Both the position numbers and the translations under genes were made by a program. 64,000 bases of DNA, from contig NKJG01000001.1 in assembly GCA_002256395.1 (NCBI GenBank), forward strand, positions 1 through 64,000, given 5' to 3'. This document shows positions 7,029-16,373 of the stretch, piece after piece; the stretch's first letter is position 1, and every line of letters begins with the position of its first letter. The notes under the pieces were generated by a model. The model made no database searches, was not told the origin of the DNA, and was given only the letters and a program-made list of their open reading frames with translations. Origin of the DNA: Bacteroidetes bacterium B1(2017). GTDB taxonomy: Bacteria; Bacteroidota; Bacteroidia; UKL13-3.

Positions 7029-7940
7029 GTGAAATTTTATGAGTATAGATTCTCCTTTAATGGGCAGGAGCGAGATGATGAAGTGGCAGGCCTTGGAAAT
7101 ATTAATACTGCGGAGTTTTGGGAATATGATACCAGGTTGGGGAGAAGGTGGAATTTGGATCCAGAACCACATTTAGGATTAAGTGATTACTCATGTTTTG
7201 GCAATGGCCCAATTATAAATGTTGACCCTTTGGGTAATTACTTTTTTGGGCTATTCGGGTCTACCTCCGAACAACGAAGAATTGCTAAAGATTTTGCAAA
7301 ATCGACAAACGGTATTATTAATAATCTTCATAGCAAAATAATTTCAGTTGATTACATTTATATTAAAGGTGTATGTGACCAAACAACAGGTCAAATTGAG
7401 CCTACCGTAAAGGGAGAAAGAATGTACTTCACTAAAGAAGGCCAATTTGATTTAGATGGTGATGGTGAAGTTGGGTGGAAGGACTTTAATTATCTTTGCA
7501 CTTATAAATCAAAAATTGGCATTGGTGATTACGATATGACCACAGGCTACCCAAGAGGCAGTGGGGTTATAGAGCCACCACCAATTGACCCAATTGATGT
7601 TATGGCTGGTCTCGGTGGAGGAATATTAAAAAGCTCTGCACGAAAATCATTAGTTCAATTAAATAAAAAGGCTGGTGATGAATTTAGGGATGAATTGGCC
7701 GAAGCATTGAAAAATGCAGGACGAGATGTAGAGAAGGAAGTGTATAAACAAACCCCATTTGGAGGAAGGATTATTGATATCGAGGTGAAAATGGAGGGGA
7801 AAGTACTAGGTGGAATTGAAACAAAACTCGGAAAATCTCCTTATAAACCATCCCAAAGAGCAAAAGATTTTTGGTTAAAAAAAGTGAAAGGTTACCAAGT
7901 TGATGTAGTAAGAGAACCTAGTAGGACAGGAAAGAAATAA
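7029..7940 (+). pseudogene. Orphan Rhs toxin tip A (nuclease-like C-terminus)
   Basis: A 5'-truncated Rhs gene. Rhs homology starts at 7040, and only a GTG at 7029 is available as start. The frame opens with the end of the Rhs-associated core (EYRFSFNGQERDDEVAG, then RLGRRWNLDP and INVDPLGNY). A variable tip follows. Its last ~110 residues contain GRIIDIEVK and GGIETKLG, an arrangement of Asp, Glu and Lys like PD-(D/E)xK nucleases; this is a tentative reading. A DGDGE calcium-loop-like segment lies near residue 147. The gene is followed at once by immunity-type genes. Bases 7040-7162 are identical, in inverted orientation, to part of tip C. Without a secretion part it is likely silent unless recombined onto an intact Rhs gene. 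Confidence 0.7.
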
Positions 7941-7941
7941 T

Positions 7942-8550
7942 ATGACTATTGACAAGTATAAATTAATTTTATCATTTGTTTCTGAATATTTAGAGCCTTT
8001 TGGTTTTAAGAGAAAGGGTAATACCTTTTATATTTTAAAAAACAATAATTTGGGACTGATTAATTTCCAAAAAAGCAGTAAGTGCTCAAAAAAGGCTACA
8101 ATCTTTACAATAAACCTTGGAATTTCATCTACATTGTTAAGGAAATTGCTAAACAATGATAGTCTAAAATTGAAGCCAGATATTGATGATTGCCACTGGA
8201 AAAAGCGAATAGGTTTTTTGCTTCCACAAAAACAAGATTACTGGTGGGAAATTAATTCGAATACATCCATTGATTCCCTATTAGTTGAACTAACTACTTT
8301 GTTTTCAACTTTGGTAATTCCAGAAATAATAAATAACATTGCAGATGAATGTTTAGAGCAGCAATGGATACAAGGAGAATCGGCGGGCATAACTGAATTG
8401 CAGAGGCTAATATACCTTACAACCTTGTTGAAAGTTGGTAAAAGGAATAATGTTATACAGGAAATTGATAATCTTAGAAGATTTTCAAAAGGAAAAGCAT
8501 TTGAGTGGACCGCAATGGAGCATATAAAAGAACTTGAAAAATATGTCTAA
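7942..8550 (+). CDS. DUF4304-type immunity protein
   Basis: 202 residues, starting one base after the toxin tip stop. Features match the DUF4304 family: GFKRKGNTFYI near the N-terminus, INFQKS, FTINLGI, and a DCHWKKRIGFL..WWEI stretch. DUF4304 proteins are often found as immunity proteins next to polymorphic toxins. There is no signal peptide, so it would act in the cytoplasm, consistent with a nuclease toxin. The next small gene overlaps its end. Confidence 0.75.
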   Translation: MTIDKYKLILSFVSEYLEPFGFKRKGNTFYILKNNNLGLINFQKSSKCSKKATIFTINLGISSTLLRKLLNNDSLKLKPDIDDCHWKKRIGFLLPQKQDYWWEINSNTSIDSLLVELTTLFSTLVIPEIINNIADECLEQQWIQGESAGITELQRLIYLTTLLKVGKRNNVIQEIDNLRRFSKGKAFEWTAMEHIKELEKYV

Positions 8551-8833
8551 TAGTTTAGTAGGCCAATGGAGAGCCGATGTAAATGATAATTCAACTATGA
8601 ATTTATACGGCGATATTATTATGGAATTCCAACCCAATGGGAATTTGATTTATACAGTGTTTGAAGAAGGAAATAAAAGTATCATCTATTTAAATTATGA
8701 AATCGTAGATAACTACTTGATTACAGATCAACCTTCAGAGCCAAAGAAAGAAATAACAGCATTTCGTTTGGTTGATTCAACTCTGGAACTAAACTATGAT
8801 GGTAACAAATCTGTGTTTATTAGAATTAAGTGA
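8543..8833 (+). CDS. Small lipocalin-like accessory protein
   Basis: 96 residues from ATG 8543, which overlaps the DUF4304 stop by 8 nt; an ATG at 8534 is possible. It has the short beta-strand pattern and VGQWRAD opening of lipocalin-like domains, with a predicted small beta-barrel and no signal peptide. It could be a second immunity protein or an accessory of the module. Function not established. Confidence 0.55.
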   Translation: MSNSLVGQWRADVNDNSTMNLYGDIIMEFQPNGNLIYTVFEEGNKSIIYLNYEIVDNYLITDQPSEPKKEITAFRLVDSTLELNYDGNKSVFIRIK

Positions 8834-8864
8834 TTTGAAATTCATATTTTAGGGACTACTCCTC

Positions 8865-9009
8865 CGCACGCTCCATTTACTTTATGATAAATAGCATTAC
8901 TTACTAAGCAATTTAACGTAAATAAAGCACTTAGAGATAGATTTTAGAATTTTGAAAAACGAAATAAAAAAAGTAGAACTTGGTTTAAAGAAAACAAGTT
9001 CTACTTTTA
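8865..9009 (+). repeat. Rhs module-end repeat, copy 1, with terminator
   Basis: About 145 bp that also occur, on the minus strand, after the other Rhs modules (15496-15648, 17402-17550, and degenerate 13643-13770). Shared parts are GATAAATAGCATTACTTACTAAG, an interior AAATAAAGCAC, and a closing hairpin AAAAGTAGAACTTG/CAAGTTCTACTTTT (8969-8982 with 8995-9008) that should terminate transcription. Confidence 0.75.
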
Positions 9010-9085
9010 AATGTAATAGAGTGCCGCTTTTATTTATGTCAATTATTTCATTTGATTGTCTTTGAAAACAAGTGTTAATAAACTC

Positions 9086-9961
9086 TCACCCATCCCCACC
9101 AGGAAAATACAAATTTACCATCCTAACTGATTCACTAATATTAGGTAATTTATATTTTAAAGTGGAGGTGGGTTGTTTATGTCCAGCTAAATATTGAACG
9201 TCTTCTACTGGAAGGTTAAAATCATTTAACCAATTTGCCAAAACGCTTTTTCTAATTGTTTTTGGATTAAGGTTTCTATCAGGAAACATTGGCTTGAATG
9301 TAGATATTAAATAATGGATGGAATCTGACGAGATTGGCCCTCCAGTGCTTGATAAAAATAGGGGTGATTTAGAGTGGAGCTCGCCTAAAAATTTCATTTG
9401 CCTTAAGTATTTTTCTAAAATTAATACTTGTGATGGTTTCAATGGCAATATTCTTCTTTTACCAATTCCCAAATTTCTAATAGTTGCTTTGCATTCTTCC
9501 ATGTTTATATCTCTCAATCTTAAATTACACACTTGGCCCACACTAAGTGCTTGGTGAATAAGGAAGGAAATAATTGCGTTGTTTCTATTTGCCAATGCTT
9601 TATATCGTTCGTGCCGATTCAATAATAATTGCAATTCCTTTTGTGTAAAGAGCAATTCTGGGTTTACAGGAATTCGTTTGGTTTTAATGTATAAATTCCT
9701 GCAAGGGTAATGTTCAATTAATCCTTCCTCATACAGGTATAAATAAAACTGTTTAATACCTGCTTGAATTAGGTTCATTGATGGGCGTTTAGTTTTTGAT
9801 TGAATATAACGGCCTAAATAGTTACTAATTTCATTAAAACCATAGTTAATATGGTTATGGTTATCCATTACAAATCTATTTACTACAAATAAATAGGCAT
9901 TGATGGTAGAAGCTTTGTTATTGCGCTTTCCTAGGTATTGCTGAAATAATTTAAGGTTCAT
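9086..9961 (-). CDS. Degenerate tyrosine recombinase
   Basis: 291 residues with a SAM-like N-terminal domain and a catalytic-domain fold, but key residues are changed. The first Arg (expected in a GLRxxE motif) is Ser140 in ALSVGQVCNLR, and the HxxR His is Lys234 (KTIR). R237, H261 (AGHKQ) and Y270 remain. It is probably impaired as a stand-alone enzyme and may act with the intact recombinase encoded 12 nt upstream. Tandem tyrosine recombinases are known from Tn554-type and Bacteroidota elements. It lies between inverted Rhs tips, which suggests a role in their rearrangement. Confidence 0.75.
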   Translation of the reverse strand: MNLKLFQQYLGKRNNKASTINAYLFVVNRFVMDNHNHINYGFNEISNYLGRYIQSKTKRPSMNLIQAGIKQFYLYLYEEGLIEHYPCRNLYIKTKRIPVNPELLFTQKELQLLLNRHERYKALANRNNAIISFLIHQALSVGQVCNLRLRDINMEECKATIRNLGIGKRRILPLKPSQVLILEKYLRQMKFLGELHSKSPLFLSSTGGPISSDSIHYLISTFKPMFPDRNLNPKTIRKSVLANWLNDFNLPVEDVQYLAGHKQPTSTLKYKLPNISESVRMVNLYFPGGDG

Positions 9962-9973
9962 TCCTTTAACCCC

Positions 9974-10882
9974 CTAGCACCTAAACGCCCTTTCTATTTG
10001 TTTTCTTCTTTTTCTATGTATGGCGTAAAGCTGGGTGGTATCAATACTTTGGTGGCCTAGAAAATCTTTCACAAATTCTATCCCTGCACCTTGATCCATT
10101 AAATGCACAGCAATTGTATGACGTAAACAATGTAGTGTTAAATGTTTTTGTTTAATTTCAGGCAAATTGGCGCGTTTTAGTAGGTTCATAAAGCGTACAT
10201 AAATTTGTCCATAAGATAGTCGCACACCCTTTCTTGATTGTAATAATGCCTGGTTGCTTTCATTGAGTGGAGGGGTTCTTAAATATTTTTTAAAATAGGG
10301 AAGTATGGCATTTGCAATTGGAACAAGCCTACTTTTATTGCCTTTGCCTAAGGTTACACTTAAGTAACTTTGAGTTAAATGAAGGTCTGTTCTGTTTAGT
10401 AAAAAGATTTCGTTTCTTCTTAAACCACAACCATAGGCGCAACAAAGAATTATTTTATCTCGGATATCTTTTGCAATCCTAAACAGGTAGTGTATTTCTT
10501 TTATGCTAAGAACTTCACGCGGTGTTTTTGTGGCAAAATTAACCGAAGGCAAATGTCCAGGTAGCCTAGTAATTGCTCTTGAATCTAACAAGAAGTCTAA
10601 AAACAATTTAATAGAAATCAAATGATGTCGGATACTAGAATCGGCGAGAGGCGTTTGTTTTAAATGGTGTTTCCTGTTAATCAAATATTGGCGATAAAAC
10701 AATAAATGAGTTTGGGAAATACTTCTTAAAGATATAATTGAAATTGACTCCAAATACATTAAAAAATCTTGTACATTTTTTACATAGGAATTCGGATTTC
10801 CATAACCAATAGTATGAATGTAATTTGAAAAGTCGCAGAGCCAATTAGTAAATTCCTCGCTAGTTAATTTTATTGATTTCAT
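9974..10882 (-). CDS. Tyrosine recombinase (XerC/D-like)
   Basis: 302 residues. SAM-like core-binding domain (about 10-105), then the catalytic domain with a complete active site: R155 (CGLRRNE), K183-region beta hairpin (GKGNKSRLVP), H251 and R254 (HCLRH), H277 (LGHQS) and Y286. It lacks an arm-binding domain, like Xer proteins and invertases or small-transposon recombinases. It heads a two-gene operon with the degenerate recombinase. An inverted repeat directly upstream (10883-10907) may be its target or operator. It lies inside the segment bounded by the 123-bp inverted repeat. Confidence 0.85.
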   Translation of the reverse strand: MKSIKLTSEEFTNWLCDFSNYIHTIGYGNPNSYVKNVQDFLMYLESISIISLRSISQTHLLFYRQYLINRKHHLKQTPLADSSIRHHLISIKLFLDFLLDSRAITRLPGHLPSVNFATKTPREVLSIKEIHYLFRIAKDIRDKIILCCAYGCGLRRNEIFLLNRTDLHLTQSYLSVTLGKGNKSRLVPIANAILPYFKKYLRTPPLNESNQALLQSRKGVRLSYGQIYVRFMNLLKRANLPEIKQKHLTLHCLRHTIAVHLMDQGAGIEFVKDFLGHQSIDTTQLYAIHRKRRKQIERAFRC

Positions 10883-10907
10883 ATTTTGTGAGATTAACCC
10901 ACAAAAT
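10883..10907. promoter_or_regulatory. 8-bp inverted repeat upstream of the recombinase
   Basis: ATTTTGTG (10883-10890) and CACAAAAT (10900-10907) separated by 9 nt, directly before the recombinase start codon. The arm length and spacer resemble a simple tyrosine-recombinase core site, but an operator for autoregulation is as likely. Confidence 0.35.
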
Positions 10908-10971
10908 TGATGTAATAAAATAACACAAAAAGAAAATTAGGCTTCACGCCCCACTTCTTCACGCTTTCACG

Positions 10972-13497
10972 CTACTCCTTCATCACCTTCACAACTTTAA
11001 CATCTCCAGTGAGTGTTTTAATCACCACCACATATACTCCAGAAGATAAATGTTGTGTGTTAAATTCCACTTTGCCATCATTACTTTGATTACTTTGTAG
11101 CAGTTTGCCAAAGGAGTTATATAGCACTGCGCTATAGCTTTCTTCTTTGTCTATTTCTAGGCTAAGTTTATCTGTAAATGGAACTGGGTAGGCCGTTATT
11201 ATTAATTCTTCTTGCGCGCTAGTGCCTGAGTTTTGCAGAGGTATAGCAACAGTGCTAGAATAGCTATGGTCTTGGTTAAAATCTACTTGTTTAAGTCTAT
11301 AGTAAACTGTGCTAGCGGGGGGCTGAACCAAGGCTGGGTTTTTATCTGTATAGGCATAAGAATGCATTTGGTTGCTGGTGCCTGCGGCTTTTACCTTGCC
11401 AAGTGTTTGCCAGCTTAAGTTATCAAAAGAGCGTTCTACTAAAAAGCTTTGGCTATTTAGTTCGGATGCTGTTTGCCAAGTTAGGTTAATATCCTTTTCT
11501 ACCTTATTGGCTTCAAAACTAAGCCATGTAACGGGCAAGGTAGTGGTGCTAAGAGTATAGCCACTTGTATTAAAAAAGTTGGTAGCATTGGCCCAACCAT
11601 TTACTTCTACAATTTTTATTTGGTAACTAGTAAGGCCATTAAGACCGCTAATATTTACCATATTGGTATCGCCAATATACACCACTTTAGATCCATCAGA
11701 TAAGCTTGGCGAAGTATTGTAATTTTGGGTAGCGGCATAATAGGTATAGTTTGTAAGCGTACCCGTAATAGGGGCAGTTCCTTGTTTCATCAATACCACT
11801 CTACCCGTTCCATTGCCAGGTGCACTAATATTTAACTTTAAAGAAGTAGCATACAAATACGCCACATTAGCAGCAGTAGTGGGTAAGCTTGGTGGTTCAA
11901 TATTGTAGGTGTTTCTTGAGATGAGTAATCTACCACTCATAACACTTGAAATTATTTCATGTTTAACTGTAACCAAATCTGGCCTGCCATCATTGTCCAA
12001 ATCGCAAACAGGACCTAAATTATCGATGCCATATGTGGGTCTAGAATAGCTGGCACTAGTAAACAAACTTGCCAAAACAGGACCGCTAGGGTCATTGTTG
12101 TTTTTTTGTAATGAGTAATTGCTACTATTGTTAAATACAATATCTATTTTACCATCACCATTGAAATCAAAAATATTTGTCCAGCCAAAAATAGTTGGAA
12201 TTGAAATATTTGAGGAATTTGAAAATCCAATACTCACTCCACCTGCATTACTTTGAAATGCCAATTTGGTTTGCGCATAATTAGTTGCCAAATCAAAGTA
12301 GCCATCCTGATTAAAATCTTCAATTTTTGAGGTAATTGGTGTTAATAAATATTTTGAGACTATGGGAGCCAAAAAAGCATTTGAATCTAATATTGAAGAA
12401 GAATTGCCAAAATCATTTTGCAGAAAAAATAAAGTATCATTTGTTGTGGAAGAATAGGTGTAATAATATAGTATATCAGGTTTAAAATCTTTGTTAAAAT
12501 CCTCACTCGCAATATTCCAAGAAGCACTTCGATAAGGAAGGGTAACTAATTTATTTACTTGAAAATTTGATTGATTAATAGTTGTAGAACTTGAATTATT
12601 AGCTATAACAATAAGTGAATTGGGTGTTGTTACCAAAACATCCAATTTTCCATTTGAATCAAAGTCTTTTAAAACTAGGGCACTAACTGGTGAAATGCTC
12701 GTAGGCATAATTGGAAATTCTATGCCCTGAATTAATATACGAGAAAACATTGTAGTCGAAATGCCTATTCCTTTATTTATAAAAAATACAATGCCAGAAT
12801 CAATTCTTGCCACAATATCTAAGTTCCCATCGCTATTAATATCTCCAATTTCAAAATCGCCTATAAAATTATAGTTTCCTGGCGAAATAGTGCTATCGCC
12901 AATAAAATCATATGGACCATTAAAATTGGTGTTGGAAATTCCTCCAGAATTTGAACTAATATTTTTAAATAGTCGTATCTTGGAATAATATGGAGCATAG
13001 ATTAAATTAGCAGTATTAGTTAAAATTGTCAGTTTGGTAAACAAATCCACTTTACCATCATTGTCAATATCTGCACTTTTAAATGCATAATTATTACGCA
13101 TCCCGCTTTGCACAATATTGGCGTCGCCTTCAGTAGGCCAAAAATTTAGGTTACTGGGTGTGGCGGTGCTAGCAGGGTAAGTGGGTACAAAATGTAAATT
13201 GCTGCAAACCGTTTTGTTATTGGCACTTAAAACAACTGGCCCTACCGTTGCGCCAAAAGGCACACGCACTTTTATAGAATCTGATGTTACACTTAAAACT
13301 TGCGCTTTTACATTACCCACAAATACATGCCTAGCGCCAGTGCCTGTGTTTAAATTTGAGCCATAAATGGTAAGTACTGCACGAGGGTGAGCAGCCGCTG
13401 GAGCAAAGCCCGTAATACTGGGCATTTGTGCTTTTACAGTTGAAACTGAAACAAAAAGGCAATTTGCCAAAAAAAGAAGTAGAAAGCGCGTTTGCAT
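10972..13497 (-). CDS. FG-GAP repeat surface protein with T9SS sorting domain
   Basis: 841 residues. Signal peptide (1-23, ending VKAQ), an IPT/TIG Ig-like domain (about 25-110: ITGFAPAAAHPRAVLTIYGSNL), then FG-GAP/VCBS-type repeats with calcium-binding loops DIDNDGKVD, DINSDGNLD, DFDSNGKLD, DFNQDGYFD, DFNGDGKID and DLDNDGRPD. Two beta domains follow, and a type A T9SS C-terminal domain (last ~80 residues, YPVPFTDKLSLEI to VKVVKVMKE). It is exported across the outer membrane by T9SS and probably anchored at the cell surface. It is downstream of no other gene on its strand except tip C's module, and sits inside the possibly invertible segment. Confidence 0.85.
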   Translation of the reverse strand: MQTRFLLLFLANCLFVSVSTVKAQMPSITGFAPAAAHPRAVLTIYGSNLNTGTGARHVFVGNVKAQVLSVTSDSIKVRVPFGATVGPVVLSANNKTVCSNLHFVPTYPASTATPSNLNFWPTEGDANIVQSGMRNNYAFKSADIDNDGKVDLFTKLTILTNTANLIYAPYYSKIRLFKNISSNSGGISNTNFNGPYDFIGDSTISPGNYNFIGDFEIGDINSDGNLDIVARIDSGIVFFINKGIGISTTMFSRILIQGIEFPIMPTSISPVSALVLKDFDSNGKLDVLVTTPNSLIVIANNSSSTTINQSNFQVNKLVTLPYRSASWNIASEDFNKDFKPDILYYYTYSSTTNDTLFFLQNDFGNSSSILDSNAFLAPIVSKYLLTPITSKIEDFNQDGYFDLATNYAQTKLAFQSNAGGVSIGFSNSSNISIPTIFGWTNIFDFNGDGKIDIVFNNSSNYSLQKNNNDPSGPVLASLFTSASYSRPTYGIDNLGPVCDLDNDGRPDLVTVKHEIISSVMSGRLLISRNTYNIEPPSLPTTAANVAYLYATSLKLNISAPGNGTGRVVLMKQGTAPITGTLTNYTYYAATQNYNTSPSLSDGSKVVYIGDTNMVNISGLNGLTSYQIKIVEVNGWANATNFFNTSGYTLSTTTLPVTWLSFEANKVEKDINLTWQTASELNSQSFLVERSFDNLSWQTLGKVKAAGTSNQMHSYAYTDKNPALVQPPASTVYYRLKQVDFNQDHSYSSTVAIPLQNSGTSAQEELIITAYPVPFTDKLSLEIDKEESYSAVLYNSFGKLLQSNQSNDGKVEFNTQHLSSGVYVVVIKTLTGDVKVVKVMKE

Positions 13498-13856
13498 AAA
13501 TAATAAAGCTATTTAAGAACAAATTACGGGTTTTTAGAGTAGAGATGCAAGGAAGAAATGCTTCTGGCTGCTGGCAAATTGCCTTTTCACGCAGATTACG
13601 CGGAGGGGGAGCGGATAATGCAGGTGGGTTGATTTGAATTTAGAGTAGAATTTGATTATTTTAATCAAGTTTTACTTTTTTCTGTTCCTAAATTGATTTT
13701 TTAATCTTCAATTCTTAATGCAATAGTTAAATTTCTTTTAAGGCAAGCTACTTATCTAAAAGCAATTTTGGAGAGCTTTGGTAAATATAGTATATAATGT
13801 CGCCCAGATTAATTAATCCTTTCATATAGCTTACACTTAAGTTTAAACTTTACGAT
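13498..13856. other. Intergenic region with degenerate module-end repeat
   Basis: No gene is seen. Positions 13643-13770 keep the outline of the Rhs module-end repeat on the minus strand (AGTAGAATTTGATTATTTTAATCAAGTTTTACTTTTT hairpin region, then AATGCAATAG and TTAAATTTCTTTTAAGG), but many bases have changed. Confidence 0.5.
13643..13770 (-). repeat. Rhs module-end repeat, degenerate copy 4
   Basis: The fourth copy of the repeat found after each Rhs tip module; here it follows the tip C immunity gene. The hairpin arms GTAGAATTTGATT/AATCAAGTTTTAC are still recognisable, and the remaining ~90 bp match the other copies only in patches. Confidence 0.5.
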
Positions 13857-14285
13857 TCAATTAAAGATTTCTGACCTAATTAACCTACCATATTTATCAT
13901 AAAAATGCCACAAGCCAATTTTAACATCATTGTCAAACTTTCCTCTTGATGAAATCGTACCATTTTTATTATAAGAAATGTAAGAATCATTGAAAAAATC
14001 AACATGCCAATATCCTTCTTCAATTTTTCTGCCTTTTTTATCTAAAAAAATATAATACGACTTTATCAACCCACTAGACAAAATTCTAATTGAGGAATCA
14101 TCGTTCATCCATCTATTTTCAATGAAGCAACAATTATTCCATTTGAGTTTCTTAAACTTTATAGGATTATCATCAACTTTTATAAATCGGTTTCGGATTA
14201 TGACAACCGTATCACATTTAATTTGTTGAGCCATCGTATTCGAAAAAGTCAAAAATGCGAGTAATAAAAATAAAACTTTCATCAA
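13857..14285 (-). CDS. MORN-repeat candidate immunity protein of tip C
   Basis: 142 residues; signal peptide 1-19 (ending NTMAQ), so periplasmic. The C-terminal half has MORN-like repeats (GRKIEEGYWHVDF, NGTISSRGKFDNDVKIGLWHFYDKYGRL), as in YwqK-family proteins encoded next to toxins. The start overlaps the tip C stop by 4 nt, which is strong support for pairing with that toxin. Neutralisation is inferred from position and family. Confidence 0.65.
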   Translation of the reverse strand: MMKVLFLLLAFLTFSNTMAQQIKCDTVVIIRNRFIKVDDNPIKFKKLKWNNCCFIENRWMNDDSSIRILSSGLIKSYYIFLDKKGRKIEEGYWHVDFFNDSYISYNKNGTISSRGKFDNDVKIGLWHFYDKYGRLIRSEIFN

Positions 14286-15424
14286 TATTTAAATTTAGGA
14301 TAAATCAATAAAGGAAAAATAAAATCAATATTAAATCCTTTCTGTTTCATATACCATATACACCAAGTGCTATGACTAGAACCTTTTGAAATAGTTTTAT
14401 CTTTCCTTTCCCAATAAGTATGAGAACTTACCTTCAATTTGATAATGGATTCTGATTTAGGAACTACGTAAGTTGCTTTTTCTTTATCAAGATCGACTAT
14501 ATATTTATTTCCATCGTGATCATTTGGATCAACCGAACTTTTGGCATAAAGTGGTTTTCCATCTTTGTCGTTCATTTCGAAGCAGTCAGGATATCCATAC
14601 GCATTCATATTTATGACGGAACCCGGTTGTACCTTAAGCGTCACCTCATAATCCGAAGGTAGTTTTTGATTAATAAACAATGGTTCTTCCTCATATGTTC
14701 TATTGTCAAATTTAATTGGAATTCCCAACGCGCCCCATTCCATACTATTATTATATAGCACCACATAGTTATGTCTTTTGGGATCAAAAATTGCTAAATT
14801 TTCATAAGCAGGAGCATCTACCAATCTCTTTTTCGCACCAGTCCATTTTGTAATAATATACAACTTTTCATGGTCATTTTTCCATCTATTAAAGCGATCC
14901 CTATAATCTTTATTGAAAATCCTTCCAAAAAAGGAATTAATTCGATCTCCAAAGGTCTTGTAATCAACGTCATCTCCTAGTGGATCAGCAAAAATAAAAG
15001 GATTGTTCATTAGGCATGTATATGGGCTTATATTTGGAATTAAAACAGGATCCAAATTCCACCTTCTCCCCAACCTGGTATCATATTCCCAAAACTCCGC
15101 AGTATTAATATTTCCAAGGCCTGCCACTTCATCATCTCGCTCCTGCCCATTAAAGGAGAATCTATACTCACTCATCTGATACGTTCTTCCCGCCAGCGGC
15201 GCGCCGAATGGCGAATAATCTGTTGCGGAAATTACCTCTGCTTTAAAGTAAGCGAACACTCCTGTACTACAAATAGCTGTCTTCTTATCGGAGATTACTG
15301 AGAGTACGTTACCTAAGTGATTACTCATTTCATAATGCTTGTTGCCTCTATACGATGCAAAGCTTCCAAACAACATGTTTACGTTTGTTGCTCCACCTGT
15401 GCTATACTCGTCTGAGCTAATCAT
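14282..15424 (-). pseudogene. Orphan Rhs toxin tip C
   Basis: A 5'-truncated Rhs gene of 380 codons from an internal ATG; Rhs homology continues in frame to about 15472, where it meets a stop and the module-end repeat. Residues 1-135 are Rhs core (HYEMSNHLGNVLSVISDKK, YSPFGAPLAGRTY, EYRFSFNGQERDD, LGRRWNLDP). About 310 bp here are nearly identical to tip B, and 15048-15170 are identical to tip A. The C-terminal ~230 residues are a tip I do not recognise, rich in aromatic and charged residues. The gene lacks any secretion or N-terminal Rhs part and is probably a silent spare tip. Confidence 0.7.
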
Positions 15425-15495
15425 ATTGTTGTTGTTTTGATCTCGTACCGTTCTATACGCAAGTATACTATTTGTTGGCTTAAAGCTTGCTTAAC

Positions 15496-15648
15496 AAAAA
15501 AGTAGAACTTGATTTCTTTTAACCAAGTTCTACCTTTTTTTATTCCAATTCTTTCATTTTCCAATCCCCCTCCCAATTGCATTATTTTCATAAAATTGCT
15601 TAGTAAGCAATGTTATTTATCAAAAAGAAAATGTAGTGTGCTGTGCGG
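15496..15648 (-). repeat. Rhs module-end repeat, copy 2, with terminator
   Basis: Minus-strand copy between the tip D immunity gene and tip C. It keeps the hairpin AAAAAGTAGAACTTG/CAAGTTCTAC (15496-15533) and the block with TTGCTTAGTAAGCAATGTTAT near 15597-15617. The hairpin would terminate minus-strand transcription before tip C. Confidence 0.75.
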
Positions 15649-15682
15649 TGAATTCCTTTCTTTCCATGAAAACATATTTAAC

Positions 15683-16369
15683 TTACCAACATTTTATCCT
15701 TATAGGTATGAATACAGGATAAGGATCATCCTTTTTAATACTCTTAATTTTAGCATATGACCATATCCCAGACAAACCAACTAATTGTTTTTCGCTAAGA
15801 TCATTTGAACTATTGATGAAGTCGTATTCATATTGTTTAAACCTACTATAATTAACTTTATAATACTCTGCCTCAACTTTAATTATTAAATAGAATATTC
15901 CATATCTTTCTCCAGGTTTAATTGCTGGTTGTATTGACGGATCTAAAAAATCGTTTGACTGATTATTATTCAGCAATAGATTTGTTGCATTTATAATTTC
16001 ATCTATAAATGGCCTAGGATAAAGACCTGAATCCTTTATTATATCTGGATACCGAGATAAATATTCTGAAAAAGTTGCAATTGCACTATCAGGGCACTTA
16101 ATCGGTTCTTCTGCTCTTACAAAATACTTGTATTTGTTGGAAAAATCTTTCGTGAAATTATTATATAACGTCTCCAAATACAAATTGTTAAACTTATCAT
16201 CCTCTACATAGCAAAAAACAATAGTGTTCTTCTCAAATATTACTGAATCAGAATACTCAATATAGGCTAAAATATATCCCTTTTTACACTGTTTGCTTTC
16301 TATTACAAATCTTTGTGCGAATGTGTCTTTATTAAAAAGAAATACGACTAAAAATAAAATAAATTTCAT
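15683..16369 (-). CDS. Exported candidate immunity protein of tip D
   Basis: 228 residues from ATG 16369, chosen because it gives a clear signal peptide (MKFILFLVVFLFNKDTFAQ) and lies 5 nt after the tip D stop; a longer in-frame start would overlap tip D. The mature protein is predicted periplasmic with no family I recognise. Position directly behind a metalloprotease-like toxin tip, before the module-end repeat, makes an immunity role likely. Confidence 0.6.
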   Translation of the reverse strand: MKFILFLVVFLFNKDTFAQRFVIESKQCKKGYILAYIEYSDSVIFEKNTIVFCYVEDDKFNNLYLETLYNNFTKDFSNKYKYFVRAEEPIKCPDSAIATFSEYLSRYPDIIKDSGLYPRPFIDEIINATNLLLNNNQSNDFLDPSIQPAIKPGERYGIFYLIIKVEAEYYKVNYSRFKQYEYDFINSSNDLSEKQLVGLSGIWSYAKIKSIKKDDPYPVFIPIRIKCW

Positions 16370-16373
16370 AAGT

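Noticed and set aside
9318..9557. 79-codon + frame inside the degenerate recombinase gene
   Set aside because: Antisense shadow of a well-supported minus-strand gene.
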